Both the position numbers and the translations under genes were made by a program. Positions 5,095 to 5,517 of a stretch of DNA of 5,517 bases are shown piece after piece. This stretch comes from Oscillospiraceae bacterium (GTDB lineage Bacteria; Bacillota; Clostridia; Oscillospirales; Acutalibacteraceae). Under the pieces are notes generated by a model. That model ran no database searches. It was not told the DNA's origin and saw only the letters and a program-made list of their open reading frames with translations. The stretch spans positions 1 to 5,517 of the forward strand of contig CACYHJ010000196.1 of assembly GCA_902774165.1 (NCBI GenBank). Direction: 5' to 3'. The first letter of the stretch is position 1, and every line of letters starts with the position of its first letter.

Positions 5095-5147
5095 GCTCCG
5101 CCGATCCAATCACGAATCAGAATACCGCAGGTATTTATCAGCGGAGC
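5095..5147. repeat. Nested inverted repeat in the 3' region of the minus-strand gene
   Basis: GCTCCGC (5095-5101) pairs with GCGGAGC (5141-5147). Inside lies AATACC (5121-5126), loop GCA, GGTATT (5130-5135). It sits between the ATPase stop codon and the shared terminator and would be transcribed as the 3' untranslated region of that mRNA. It has no U-run of its own, so a stabilising or accessory structure is the most that can be suggested. Confidence 0.35.
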
Positions 5148-5158
5148 AGTAAACGCTT

Positions 5159-5517
5159 TTATATGCAGAACGCTGCATAGAGCGGGACGGTCTTTTTGCC
5201 GTTTTCAAAGCCGAAATTCTTTGCGGAAAGCTTGATTGCATACGCGGGCTTGAATCTGTCGATATACACCTGCAGGCTCTTTGCCTTGGTGTTGTCTGCG
5301 GATTTCACCTCAACGGGGATCAGTTTTCCCTCCCGCTGGATCACAAAATCCACCTCCGCGCCGCGGTCGGATTCCCAATACCACGTATCATAGCCGCTGA
5401 TCGTCAGCTGGACGTTGACGTAGTTTTCCGCCATGCCTCCCTTGAAATCGTTCAGCTCGTCAGTCATATACAGCACGTCGTTCGCCGCCAGCTTCTTTTT
5501 GGCGCACAGCAGCCCCA
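5159..5517 (-). CDS. C-terminal part of an ATP-binding protein of the AAA_14/DUF4143 type (partial)
   Basis: The frame is open to the right edge: codons upstream of the GTG at 5474-5476 read GLLCAKKKLAAND, so that GTG is internal. The visible 118 residues end at TAA (5159-5161 on the plus strand). They match the C-terminal domain common in this family: a GLL strand, then the FKGGMAENYV motif (residues 24-33 from the edge), a WYWES strand, an EVDFVI strand, an IPVEVKSADN strand and a YIDRFKPAYAI region. The order E54/D56 then E69-V-K71 resembles the core of the PD-(D/E)XK nuclease fold proposed for DUF4143. The Walker-type ATPase half would lie right of the window. Such proteins are widespread and often multicopy in gut anaerobes; their cellular role is poorly defined. 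The gene is convergent with the lipoprotein operon, and I see no functional link to it. Confidence 0.9.
   Translation of the reverse strand, partial: GLLCAKKKLAANDVLYMTDELNDFKGGMAENYVNVQLTISGYDTWYWESDRGAEVDFVIQREGKLIPVEVKSADNTKAKSLQVYIDRFKPAYAIKLSAKNFGFENGKKTVPLYAAFCI

Overview
The window looks like a chromosomal segment of a low- to mid-GC Gram-positive anaerobe, most likely a gut Clostridia (Oscillospiraceae/Ruminococcus-like). This is inferred from strong AGGAGG-type ribosome binding sites, a TPR-like XRE regulator, a Gram-positive style lipoprotein, and an AAA/DUF4143-type ATPase of the kind abundant in gut anaerobes. I see no rRNA, tRNA, CRISPR array, transposase or phage gene.

Layout. 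(1) Bases 1-1263: the 3' part of a gene for an unrecognised membrane protein; its frame is open to the left edge. (2) Bases 1287-2742: a likely two-gene unit, an XRE-type helix-turn-helix regulator followed 36 nt later by a 79-residue two-helix membrane protein. A candidate promoter has its -10 inside an inverted repeat, which suggests autoregulation. (3) Bases 2743-3135: a small two-helix membrane protein. (4) Bases 3136-3357: about 220 non-coding bases with a long two-part inverted repeat and a second perfect 12-bp hairpin. (5) Bases 3358-5093: a secreted protein and a lipoprotein in apparent tandem, closed by a good intrinsic terminator. (6) Bases 5159-5517, minus strand: the C-terminal part of an AAA/DUF4143-type ATPase, convergent with the lipoprotein and sharing the same bidirectional terminator.

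The most notable feature is that the promoters of the 87-residue membrane protein (start 2872) and the secreted protein (start 3446) have the same fixed architecture. Each has four half-sites, TGAC then three TCAC, starting exactly 11 bp apart. The last half-site is followed by a 10-bp gap, a -10 hexamer without a recognisable -35, and an AATCAAAAA block near the expected transcription start. Every element lies at the same distance from the start codon in both copies (offset 574 bp). Direct repeats with an 11-bp period replacing the -35 are the signature of OmpR/PhoB-family response regulators. The inference is that one unseen response regulator co-activates three envelope proteins (small membrane protein, secreted protein, lipoprotein), a possible uncharacterised envelope-response regulon. 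The regulator is not in the window, and none of the three products is a family I recognise.
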